The notes under the pieces were generated by a model. It saw only the letters and a list, made by a program, of their open reading frames with translations. It was not told the DNA's origin and ran no database searches. DNA of 64,000 nt from Arenicola marina (lineage: Eukaryota > Annelida > Polychaeta > Arenicolidae): positions 41,843,670 through 41,907,669 of the forward strand of contig OZ025248.1 in assembly GCA_964019135.1 (NCBI GenBank), read 5' to 3'. The position numbers and the translations under genes are program-made. Below, piece by piece: positions 27,601 to 39,600 of the stretch; position 1 is the stretch's first letter, and every line of letters begins with the position of its first letter.

Positions 27601-30600
27601 AGGTAGCGGTGACTGGGGCAGGACGGCGGGGTAAAGGTAGCGGTGACTGGAGCAGGACGGCGGGGTAAAGGTAGCGGTGACTGGAGCAGGACGGCGGGGT
27701 AAAGGTAGGGATGTTTAGTGAATTAGATATCAGTGATGTTGCTTGTTTTAATGACGACTTCTTCCCTAATCCGTTTCGTTACGTTACCATGACAACCAGG
27801 TACTGATGCTGGACTACGGGTACGAGGAGGAGTTGGATGTGGGTGAGTTGCGCCCCCTGTTGGCCAGACTTGTCAGCATCCCGAGCTGCTGTTTCCGGTG
27901 CCACATGGCGGAAGTGCAGCCCGCAGGCGACATCTCGCGGTGGTCACAGACGTCAATCGAATTCATGGCGGAGAAACTCTGCAATACACCAAGCTTCATA
28001 GTCAGCAAAGTGAGTTATAGTTTGCCATATTAAGCGCAATAGCCACTAGTGGAACACCATGATCTAGATCTGTTCGTTGTGGAGTCTTTGTTAATGTCGT
28101 TGCGTCGCCAACTTCCCCTGAGGTGACCACAATCCCAAAACCGTATCTATATAGCCTTGACACTCACCTTCTTGGTATCTTCACATAGATCGGATTCATG
28201 TTGCAAAAGAACGTTCTCCCATTGCAGCATCAGTGATTTCCACGGAATAAAGCAATGAGATATTTACAATTTATCACATCTTTACCCAACTAAAGAGACG
28301 CGCGTTCAAACAATGTTAGCCCGTACTGCTCCTTGTTACCGTGACACGCCTGTTGTTGCAGGGTCTGAGGCATTCACCATTCGTCATCCCGGACCCCGCT
28401 TAACCCTGTTGTGCACAAACGCGGCGTAAACCACCAATTTATTTCATTTCGCTTGTTGTTGCAGGGTCCTGTGGACGAGAGGGGTTCCCTGCCAGTGGAC
28501 CTGTTGCTCCAGGAAGTCGTGCAAGGGGACGCCCTGTCCTCAGACCAAGTCAACTTCAAGAGCTTCCAGCAGATGCTGCTCGACAGGGGCCTGGCCCTGC
28601 CTAAACGCAGGTACAACGCGCGTCTTCTGGCTTGTCAATCTCTATTATTTCCCGTTTCGTCCCCTACTTTTGAGGCGAACGTAGCCTCCCTTGATCTCTA
28701 TTAACACTTTGTTATTAATATATGTTTTTTTTTTGTAGTTTGACCATGTATTAGATGTTCGTGATGTACGTAATATGGAAGACCTTCCGCAATGGTCTGT
28801 AGACAACCGACAGCAAAACCTTTTGCTTGGCTATTTAAATTCATCAATGGAATATTCAAAAGCTTCCTGCATGTATCTATAGCACTGTTGACGTTGGTGG
28901 TTGCAGCATGCGGCGTCCCGCTGGGAGCGGTTCGGGCACTTCCGGCGGCACGACTTCCGGTGAGTCCACGCCGAGCCAAACTCCGGGGGCCTCATCTCCA
29001 CTAGGACCGCCGACCCGGGGACCGTCCGCAAGCTCTTCCGCGCCATCGACGCCTAAAGCCCCATCCCCAGGCAAGCAGGCCACATCGGGGGCATCCAGCC
29101 CACGCCCCGATTCCCAATCTCCAGTCGCACCCAAGCCAACATCCAGCCCGAGCCCCGATTCCCAATCTTCAGTCGCACTCAAGCCAACATTCAGCCCGAA
29201 TTCCGACTCCCAATCTCCAGTCGCACTCAAACCAACATCCAGCCCGCTTTCCGGTTCCCAAACTCCAGTCGCACCCAAGCCGACATCCAACCCACATTCC
29301 GGTTCCCAAACTCCCGTCGGGCCGCCGCGTGTAGGCGTGGCTTCCGCTAGTCCCCGGCAGATGGTTAAACCGGGAAGCGGCAGTCTGGGTCGCGCCTCTC
29401 CAAGACCGTCCATTATCACTCAAATAGCCAACTCCGTGTCCCTGAACAGCATGGCTAAATCCCTGGACAGCGCCGTTAATGCCAAGCCAGACGAGGCCGC
29501 CGTCGCAGAGGCTCGCCTGGAGTCTGGTTTAGACTTAGGCCTAGCGATCGCCCCGCTGGAAGGCGCGGAAGAAGATGAAGAGTCTGACAGCCCCATCGGT
29601 GACCCGCCCAAGACCCCTCCAGCGTTCACCCCGGCCGAAGACGAGCTGGCGCCCGTACCGACCCATAGACACATCGAATACCAACCCCCGGACGAGCCCG
29701 TCCGCAGGCTCATGACTGTGGTGCCGACCTACGTCGACTACAGCGCGTTGATATATGTGCAAGAGGTGCAGCCAGGTCAGTACTTTTAATCTAAATTGTT
29801 GACATTATTGTATTAACATATTCTCGCGATTGCTAACTGTCAGGGGCCCGTTTCATAAAACTGTTTTAGGGATTACGTAATGCAGGGGCCTGTTTCATAA
29901 AACTGCATTAGGGATTACGTAATGCAGGGGCCTGTTTTATAAAACTGCATTAGGGATTACGTAATACAGATATGGTCTAATCAAAATTATTTAATACAGA
30001 TATGATTTTTTTATGGGTTTCATAAAAGTTAATCCTACTTACGTTTGCCGACTTAATCCATGTTAACTAATACACCTCCGCAGGTGTATTAAGGCTTTGT
30101 GGCCTGGCAACGGGCCATTCCTAGCAGATATGGCCTAATTTTGGGGCTGGGTTACTGATTCAACTGGAATATTATTTTGTTCTTGCCATTGTATGGGCAT
30201 TTTAGCCAATAAAGCGCAAAACTGACGATAACAAAGGAGACTGTGTGCTGAGTCACCACGGTCAGTGCGTGTCTCCATGACTAATGACGTCAATAAAGAA
30301 ATCAACCATACAATGTTGCAAACATGATGAGTGCACCTCACGTGCATAACTTGGCTTTGCCATAAAGCAAAGAGAGCCCATATGGCATAATACGCAATCA
30401 AATAACAGGTGACTGTCCATGATACCAGAACTGTCGGACCGCATTTTGTGAAAATAAATTCACTCGAGTTGACAATTGTCGCATAAAATGGCCCAGTTTA
30501 GTTCTGCACGGAAGAACAAACTTGGACATGGACGAATAAACCAAAGTAGGCAAGTGTCGTTTTTTACTAGAAAGCAAACAGTAACTGCTCGTTCGATTAC

Positions 30601-33600
30601 TATAATATTTAGGCCTTTTCTTCTTTATGACAATACCTATCTGCTTATTGATAAAAGTTTAACATAATCGAAGCGACAGTTTTGGCGTCATCGTTGAAAT
30701 CATATCGCTGTTATTATTGAACTCGTCGAAGCGATCGATTGGGCGTTAAATATACTGCCTCACATGTGTTGCGCTGCATGGGCAATAAGAGGACAACCGT
30801 GCGATCAAATTTATTTATATTAACCAGGTCGACTCTTTATTCCAATTAATATAAAATGCTGAAACATCAGCAAAATCGAAGCGGCAGTTTTTGCCTAATC
30901 TTAATCTGAAACTTTGGGAGGCGGTCTGCTCGTAGAAAGTTATAGACCTTTCTACCGGAACAACTAATTTGTTTTCCGTTTATAATCTGACCGCCCTTGA
31001 TGTAATGAACTACTGAACGCGTAGAAGGCACATATATATCTACTTGAAACATTATTCGGGCGTATTTACAGGCATCTGATTGTCGCTACTTTGCGTCAGT
31101 GTATGACTTGCGTATGCATGATGAGTGCTATCATGCTCGTACGGTCATGCTGTACGCTAAAATGCTGTATTCTGACCCAAACCGCCCTGCTGCCCATGCA
31201 ATCGACAATCGTTGCCATGGCGACATTGCATAGAACAATGAAACAGGATGTTACGCCCAGTGTGTGTTCTCGCTGTATCGTGACCTTACCCAGTGTGTGT
31301 TCTCGCTCTATCTTGACCTTACCCAGTGTGTGTTCTCGCTCTATCTTGACCTTACCCAGTGTGTGTTCTCGCTCTATCTTGACGTTACCCAGTGTGTGTT
31401 CTCGCTCTATCTTGACCTTACCCAGTGTGTGTTCTTGCTCTATCTTGACCTTACCCAGTGTGTGTTCTCACTATATTTTGACCTTACCCAGTGTGTGTTC
31501 TCGCTCTATCTTGACCTTACCCAGTGTGTGTTCTCACTATATCTTGACCTTATCCATTGTGTGTTCCCGCTCTATCTTGACCTTACCCAGTGTGTCTTCT
31601 CGCTCTATCTTGACCTTACCCAGTGGGTGTTCTCGCTCTATCTTGACCTTACCCAGTGTGTCTTCTCGCTCTATCTTGACCTTACCCAGTGGGTGTTCTC
31701 GCTCTATATTGACCTTACCCCGTGTGTGTGCTCACTATATCTTGACCTTATCCATTGTGTGTTCCCGCTCTATCTTGACCTTACCCAGTGTGTGTTCTCA
31801 CTATATCTTGACCTTATCCATTGTGTGTTCCCGCTCTATCTTGACCTTAACCAGTGTGTGTTCTCACTATATCTTGACCTTATCCATTGTGTGTTCTCGC
31901 TCTATCTTGACCTTACCCAGTGTGTGTTCTCGCTGTATCTTGACCTTACCCATTGTGCTTTCCCGATGCCTTCGGAAGACTGCGCCGTCGTTATGTACTC
32001 CAGGTTCAATATTGCCTCAAGGAGACTGACTTGATTCCCATACCGGTGTGACTATTGTCCTGCTTTCAGACGAGAGTCAGGAGGGCAAGCTGGGCTTCTT
32101 CCTGAAGGAGAACACCATCGAGGTGGTCCTGCAGGACGCCTACCTCGCCCAGACCGGCCTGCGCCGCTTCAAGATCGTCCGCGACGGTAATTGCCTGTTC
32201 CGGGCGCTGGCGGCGGCGCTGTGGCGCGACCAGGGCCGCCACGCCGAGACCCGGCGTGCCGTCTGCGGGGTCCTGCGCCGCAACTGGTTCCTCTTCGAAA
32301 ACGTCATGGCGGGCCAGTCGCGCGAGGACTACCTCGCCGCCGTGGAGCGAGACGGTTCCTACGGTGGCGAGCCCGAGATCCAAGCGGCCTGTCACGGGTA
32401 CGGGCTACGCGTCAAGCTCTTCCTCGGCGGGCTTGAGTCAAATGTCGTCTGCCGCTCGTACGGTGGCGGGAACGCGGCGCAGGCGAGCGGCGGGGAGGAG
32501 AACAGCGAAGACGGGGACAGCAGGGAGGTGGACGGAGGCCGCCTGGTGCGCCTGTCCTATGTGTCTGATGGGCTGTACGATAACGGTCATTACGACCTGG
32601 TGGTGGCCTGCGCCGAGGACGAGGGGTATCAAGATGACGGCGCCTACATCGACTGGAGGCAAACCCGCATCGAGGACTTCCGGAAGAGCGAGCGGTTCTC
32701 GGACAACAAGGTCTACGGTGAGGGAAATGGCAGTCGGCATCGCTCTCTCAGCTTCAACACCGTCAGAATGTAAATAAAACAAGATCGATGAATAAAAAAT
32801 GATACGTGTATCGAAACACGATTCCGTTTAACGACCGACTGAGCCTGTAACATTGAACGAGATAAATATGTGAGTGTAGAAATTGGATGATTCCTAAGAC
32901 GTGTTGACCTTCGCCAAAGACCCTACGTTTATTATGGACAACATTGATATTTAATGTTGGTGCCTCAACCTACAAGGAAGAGATTATTGAAGAGACTGTT
33001 GTGAGCGTGCTTGTGTGTGTGTGTCTCCAGAGCATAGCATCCTGCAGCAGTTGATGGACGTACTGCAGAAGAGGTTCCGGGACTCCAGCCCCCCTGCTTG
33101 CCCCACGTGGTCGGTGGGCCAGTCGATGGTGGCACGGTACACGCTGGACGACATGTACTACAGAGCTCGCATCACCGACATCACGGAGTCAGGTCTCAAG
33201 GTAAGCCACCCCCCTCAACCCCACATCCTCCATCTACACTCTCATGACATCACCCCCACCCTCCATCTACACCCTCATAATATCACCCCCACCCACCATC
33301 TACACCCTCATGATATCACCCCCACCCTCCATCTACACCCTCATAATATCACCCCCACCCACCATCTACACCCTCATGATATCACCCCCACCCTCCATCT
33401 ACACCCCCATGATATCACCGACATCAAGGAGTTAGGCCCTAAGGTCAGCCATCCCCCTCAACCCCCCACCCACCATCTACACCCTCATGATATCACCCCC
33501 ACCATCCATCTACACCCTCATGATATCACCCCCACCCACCATCTACACCCTCATGATATCACCCCCACCCTCCATCTACACCCCCATGATATCACCGACA

Positions 33601-36600
33601 TCAAGGAGTTAGGCACCAAGGTCAGCCATCCCCCTCAACCCCCCACCCACCATCTACACCCTCATGATATCATCCACCCCATTCAAACCTAAGACGATAA
33701 TTCGGATTCCGATCAAGTAATGTTGCCTCATGTCTGTAACTGACTTCTACTTATCTAACCGGTGTACGAGATCAGTTATCGTAAAGGGACTTGTTTCAGT
33801 TTCCATAAACGTAAGTGACATTGAGGTATAGGCCTTGCACGCTAGCGCACCACCTCGGGGATCGCCTCTTTGACTGCTGTGTGACGCAGGTGATGTACGT
33901 GGACTTCGGCAACTCTGAAGTGATCCCGGCCAGCAGACTGCGCGACCACGTGGCCCTGCCCGACATCCCCCAACAGTGCATCCCGTGTGTCCTGGCAAAC
34001 ATAGCGCCGGTAGGTGCTCGTGCGCCTGCGCGTACTCGTGCGCATGCGCGTGCTCGTGCGCCTGCGCGTGCTCGTGCTTGTGCGCCTGCGCGTGCTTGTG
34101 CGCGTGCCTGTGCATATGCACGTGAGCCTGCTTGAATATATATTCTGATTGGATAATTAACAGTGCCATTTATATACTGCTTGGATATTGACTGTGCGAT
34201 ATGTCAGTTGCATATATACCTGTGAGATATATTAGGTGGATATTTAACTTGAGATATATTAGTTGGATATTTAACTTGAGATATATTAGTTGGATATTTA
34301 ACTTGAGATATATTAGTTGGATATTTAGCTTGAGATATATTAGTTGGATATTTAACTTGAGATATATTAGTTGGATATTTAACTTGAGATATATTAGTTG
34401 GATATTTTAACGTGGCGATATATATACTACTTTGATATTGATATGTCTGGGACACGTGATCAGTGCCATGTCTGGGACACGTGATCAATGCCATGACTAG
34501 GACACGTGATCAATGCCATGACTAGGACACGTGATCAATGCCATGTCTAGGACACGTGAATAATATATCTAGGACACGTGATCAGTGCCATGTCTGGAAC
34601 ACGTGATCAATGCCATATCTAGGACACGTGATCAATGCCATGTCTGGGACACGTGATCAATGCCATGTCTAGGACACATGATCAATGCCATGTCTAGGAC
34701 ACATGATAAATGCCATGTCTAGCACACATGATCAATGCCATGTCTAGGACACATGATCAATGCCATGTCTAGGACACATGATCAATGATATGTCTAGGAC
34801 CCGTGAATAATGCCATGTATAGGACACGTGATCAATGCCATGTCCAGGACACGTGATAAATGCCATGTCTGGGGCGTGATCAATGCAATGTCTAGGACAC
34901 GTGATCAATGCCATGTCTAGGACACGTGATAAATGCCATGTTTTGGACTCGTGATAAATGCCATGTCTAGGACAAGTGATCAATGCCATACCAGTGACAA
35001 AGGCTGTGCGCTATGAATGCTAAGCCACGGTTGCTTTCCCTGTTTCAGGTATCTGAAGACGGTCGCTGGAGTGTTCCCGTGTTAGACAAGATCCACGGCA
35101 TGGTGGTGGGCAAAACATGCACGTTGGACGTACTGGTAATTACCTTGATTATCCCTTCAGTGACGTTACAGTGGCGCAGGTCTTTTGTCGCCAATAGAGC
35201 AGTCTGCCTTCTGTCGCCAATAGAGCAGTCTGCCTTCTGTCGCCAATAGAGCAGTCTGCCTTCTGTCGCCAATAGAGCAGTCTGCCTTCTGTCGCCAATA
35301 GAGCAGTCTGCCTTCTGTCGCCAATAGAGCAGTCTGCCTTCTGTCGCCAATAGAGCAGTCTGCCTTCTGTCGCCAATAGAGCAGTCTGCCTTCTGTCGCC
35401 AGTAGAGCGGTCTGCCTTCTGTCGCCAGTAGAGCGGTGTGCCTTCTGCCGCCAATAGAGCAGTCTGCCTTCTGTCGCCAATAGAGCAGTCTGCCTTCTGT
35501 CGCCAATAGAGCAGTCTGCCTTCTGTCGCCAATAGAGCAGCCTGCCTTCTGTCGCCAGTAGAGCAGCCTGCCTTCTGTCGCAAATAGAGCTGTCTGCCTT
35601 CTGTCGCCAATAGAGCAGCCTGCCTTCTGTCGCCAGTAGAGCAGCCTGCCTTCTGTCGCAAATAGAGCAGTCTGCCTTCTGTCGCCAATAGAGCAGTCTG
35701 CCTTCTGTCGCCAATTGAGCAGTCTGCCTTCTGTCGCCAATAGAGCAGCCTGCCTTCTGTCGCCAATAGAGCAGTCTGCCTTCTGTCGCCAATAGAGCAG
35801 TCTGCCTTCTGTCGCCAGTAGAGCGGTGTGCCTTCTGTCGCCAATAGAGCAGTCTGCCTTCTGTCGCCAGTAGAGCGGTGTGCCTTCTGTCGCCAATAGA
35901 GCAGTCTGCCTTCTGTCGCCAATAGAGCGGTCTGCCTTCTGTCGCCAATAGAGCAGTCTGCCTTCTGTCGCCAATAGAGCAGTCTGCCTTCTGTCGCCAA
36001 TAGAGCAGGCTGCCTTCTGTCGCCAATAGAGCAGTCTGCCTTCTGTCGCCAATAGAGCAGTCTGCCTTCTGTCGCCAATAGAGCAGTCTGCCTTCTGTCG
36101 CCAGTAGAGCGGTGTGCCTTCTGCCACCAACAGAGCAGTCTGCCTTCTGTCGCCAATAGAGCAGTCTGCCTTCTGTCGCCAGTAGAGCGGTGTGCCTTCT
36201 GTCGCCAATAGAGCAGTCTGCCTTCTGTCGCCAATAGAGCGGTCTGCCTTCGGTCGCCAATAGAGCAGTCTGCCTTCTGTCGCCAGTAGAGCAGTCTGCC
36301 TTCTGTCGCCAATAGAGCAGTCTGCCTTCTGTCGCCAATAGAGCAGGCTGCCTTCTGTCGCCAATAGAGCAGTCTGCCTTCTGTCGCCAATAGAGCAGTC
36401 TGCCTTCTGTCGCCAGTAGAGCGGTCTGCCTTCTGTCGCCAGTAGAGCAGTCTGCCTTCTGTCGCCAATAGAGCGGTGTGCCTTCTGCCGCCAATAGAGC
36501 AGCCTGCCTTCTGTCGCCAGTAGAGCAGTCTGCCTTCTGTCGCCAATAGAGCAGTCTGCCTTCTGTCGCCAGTAGAGCGGTGTGCCTTCTGTCGCCAATA

Positions 36601-39600
36601 GAGCAGTCTGCCTTCTGTCGCCAATAGAGCGGTCTGCCTTCGGTCGCCAATAGAGCAGTCTGCCTTCTGTCGCCAGTAGAGCAGTCTGCCTTCTGTCGCC
36701 AATAGAGCAGTCTGCCTTCTGTCGCCAATAGAGCAGCCTGCCTTCTGTCGCCAATAGAGCAGCCTGCCTTCTGTCGCCAGTAGAGCAGTCTGCCTTCTGT
36801 CGCCAGTAGAGCAGTCTGCCTTCTGTCGCCAGTAGAGCGGTGTGCCTTCTGCCGCCAACAGAGCAGTCTGCCTTCTGTCGCCAATAGAGCGGTGTGCCTT
36901 CTGCCGCCAATAGAGCAGCCTGCCTTCTGTCGCCAATAGAGCAGCCTGCCTTCTGTCGCCAGTAGAGCAGTCTGCCTTCTGTCGCAAATAGAGCTGTGTG
37001 CCATCTGTCGCCAATAGAGCAGTCTGCCTTCTGTCGCCAATAGAGCAGTCTGCCTTCTGTCGCCAATAGAGCAGCCTGCCTTCTGTCGCCAGTAGAGCGG
37101 TGTGCCTTCTGCCGCCAACAGAGCAGTCTGCCTTCGGTCGCCAATAGAGCAGTCTGCCTTCTGTCGCAAATAGAGCTGTCTGCCTTCTGTCGCCAATAGA
37201 GCAGTCTGCCTTCTGTCGCAAATAGAGCTGTCTGCCTTCTGTCGCCAATAGAGCAGTCTGCCTGCTGTCACAAATAGAGCTGTCTGCCTTCTGTCGCCAA
37301 TAAAGCAGTCTGCCTTCTGTCGCAAATAGAGCTGTCTGCCTTCTGTCGCCAATAGAGCAGGCTGCCTTCTGTCGCAAATAGAGCTGTCTGCCTTCTGTCG
37401 CCAATAGAGCAGTCTGCCTTCTGTCGCAAATAGAGCTGTCTGCCTTCTGTCGCCAATAGAGCAGTCTGCCTGCTGTCACAAATAGAGCTGTCTGCCTTCT
37501 GTCGCCAATAAAGCAGTCTGCCTTCTGTCGCAAATAGAGCTGTCTGCCTTCTGTCGCCAATAGAGCTGTCTGCCTTCTGTCGCCAACAGAGCAGTCTGCC
37601 TTCTGTCGCCAATAGAGCAGTCTGCCTTCTGTCGCCAATAGAGCGGTCTGCCTTCTGTCGCAAATAGAGCTGTCTGCCTTCTGTCGCCAATAAAGCAGTC
37701 TGCCTTCTGTCGCAAATAGAGTTGTCTGCCTTCTGTCGCCAATAGAGCAGTCTGCCTTCTGTCGCAAATAGAGCTGTCTGCCTTCTGTCGCCAATAGAGC
37801 AGTCTGTCTTCTGTCGCAAATAGAGCTGTCTGCCTTCTGTCGCCAATAGAGCAGTCTGCCTTCTGTCGCCAATAGAGCAGTCTGCCTTCTGTCGCCAATA
37901 GAGCAGTCTGCCCTCTGTCGCCCATAGAGCAGTCTGCCTTCTGATACCCTCGCCTAACCCACACCAATGAGGTGTCCAGTAAGCATTGTGTGTGTCGTTA
38001 TTACCAATCTGACATACTTGTGTTACCTGTTTCACTAGCATGTGTGTGTTGCCCGCAGTCGGTAGCGGCCGGCCCGGTGCTGACGGTGGACCTGTGGCTG
38101 CCTAACGGGGCCCTACTGACTGACCTGCTGCAGGCCACCGGCATGGCGCGGGACCAGGCCGTGCCCGCGGCAGGGACCGCCCCAGGCACCGCCCCAGGCA
38201 CCGCCCCAGGCAGCGTCCCAGGGCCCGGGGCGGGGGGCCCGGCGGTGGGGGAGGCCGGCACCTCCCTATCAGCAGCCCGGTCAGTGCGGTCGGAGCCGGC
38301 GCCAGAGCCAGAACCCGAGACGGACGCTTACGAGGACCTTGGTGTGCCCCAGAGATCCGTAAGTTACCACATTATGTCAAGTTTTAATGTTATTAAACTT
38401 CATTGAAGTCGTAAGAGTTACTTATGCACATAATGCACATTATTTAAATAATTTCTACCCCTGAGATCAACGTAAATATTTTACATGAAACAACACTTTA
38501 TCTGATATACATGTAATTGAAGCCAACTTTGTAGTTTTTCGCATTTAATCTTATGTCACTGAGTGGTAAAACTCTCCACCGGACTGACGATTGTAATGAC
38601 CCTGTGAGTGCGTGTAGAGCTCATTGCGGCTGGGCATTGATGTGCGTGGTGACTGCTTGCAGACTGCGAGTCCCTTCAGTCCGCTGGTGAGGCCGGCCAG
38701 CGGGGACCTCATGCTGGTGTCTGTCACCCAGGTGGACGCCCCCGACACGGTCAGTACAATCATCGCCATCGTTACAGGTCCCACTGTAGGCCGACCCCAC
38801 TCTGTAGGCCGACCCCACTCTGTAGGCCGACCCCACTCTGTAGGCCGACCCCCCTCTGTAGGCCAACCCCACTCTGTAGGCCGACCCCACTCTGTAGGCC
38901 GACCCCACTCTGTTGGCCGACCCCCCTCTGTAGGCCAACCCCACTCTGTAGGCCGACCCCACTCTGTAGGCCGACCCCACTCTGTTGGCCGACCCCCCTC
39001 TGTAGGCCAACCCCACTCTGTAGGCCGACCCCACTCTGTTGGCCGACCCCACTCTGTTGGCCGACCCCCCTCTGTAGGCCAACCCCACTCTGTAGGCCGA
39101 CCCCACTCTGTTGGCCGACCCCACTCTGTAGATCAACCCCACTCTGTAGGCCAACCCCCACTCTGTAGGCCGACCCCCCTCTGTAGGCCAACCCCACTCT
39201 GTAAGCCGACCCCACTCTGTTGGCCGACCCCACTCTGTAGATCAACCCCACTCTGTAGGCCAACCCCCACTCTGTAGGCCGACCCCCCTCTGTAGGCCAA
39301 CCCCATTCTGTAGGCCGACCCCACTCTGTAGGCCGACCCCACTCTGTAGATCAACCCCACTCTGTAGGCCGACCCCCCTCTGTAGGCCAACCCCACTCTG
39401 TAGGCCGACCCCATTCTGTAGGTCAACCCCACTCTGTAGGCCGACCCCCCTCTGTAGGCCAACCCCACTCTGTTGGCCGACCCCCCTCTGTAGGCCAACC
39501 CCACTCTGTAGGCCGACCCCACTCTGTAGGCCGACCCCACTCTGTTGGCCGACCCCCCTCTGTAGGCCAACCCCACTCTGTAGGCCGACCCCACTCTGTT

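Noticed and set aside
32048-32773. The OTU frame as an independent single-exon gene
   Set aside because: No ATG at its start; a good acceptor and an in-phase donor flank the domain and tie it to exons 23 and 25. A retrogene origin remains possible.
35045-38041. Minus-strand repeat proteins of 700 to 900 codons
   Set aside because: Artefacts of the 26-bp array in intron 27; all three frames give similar proteins.
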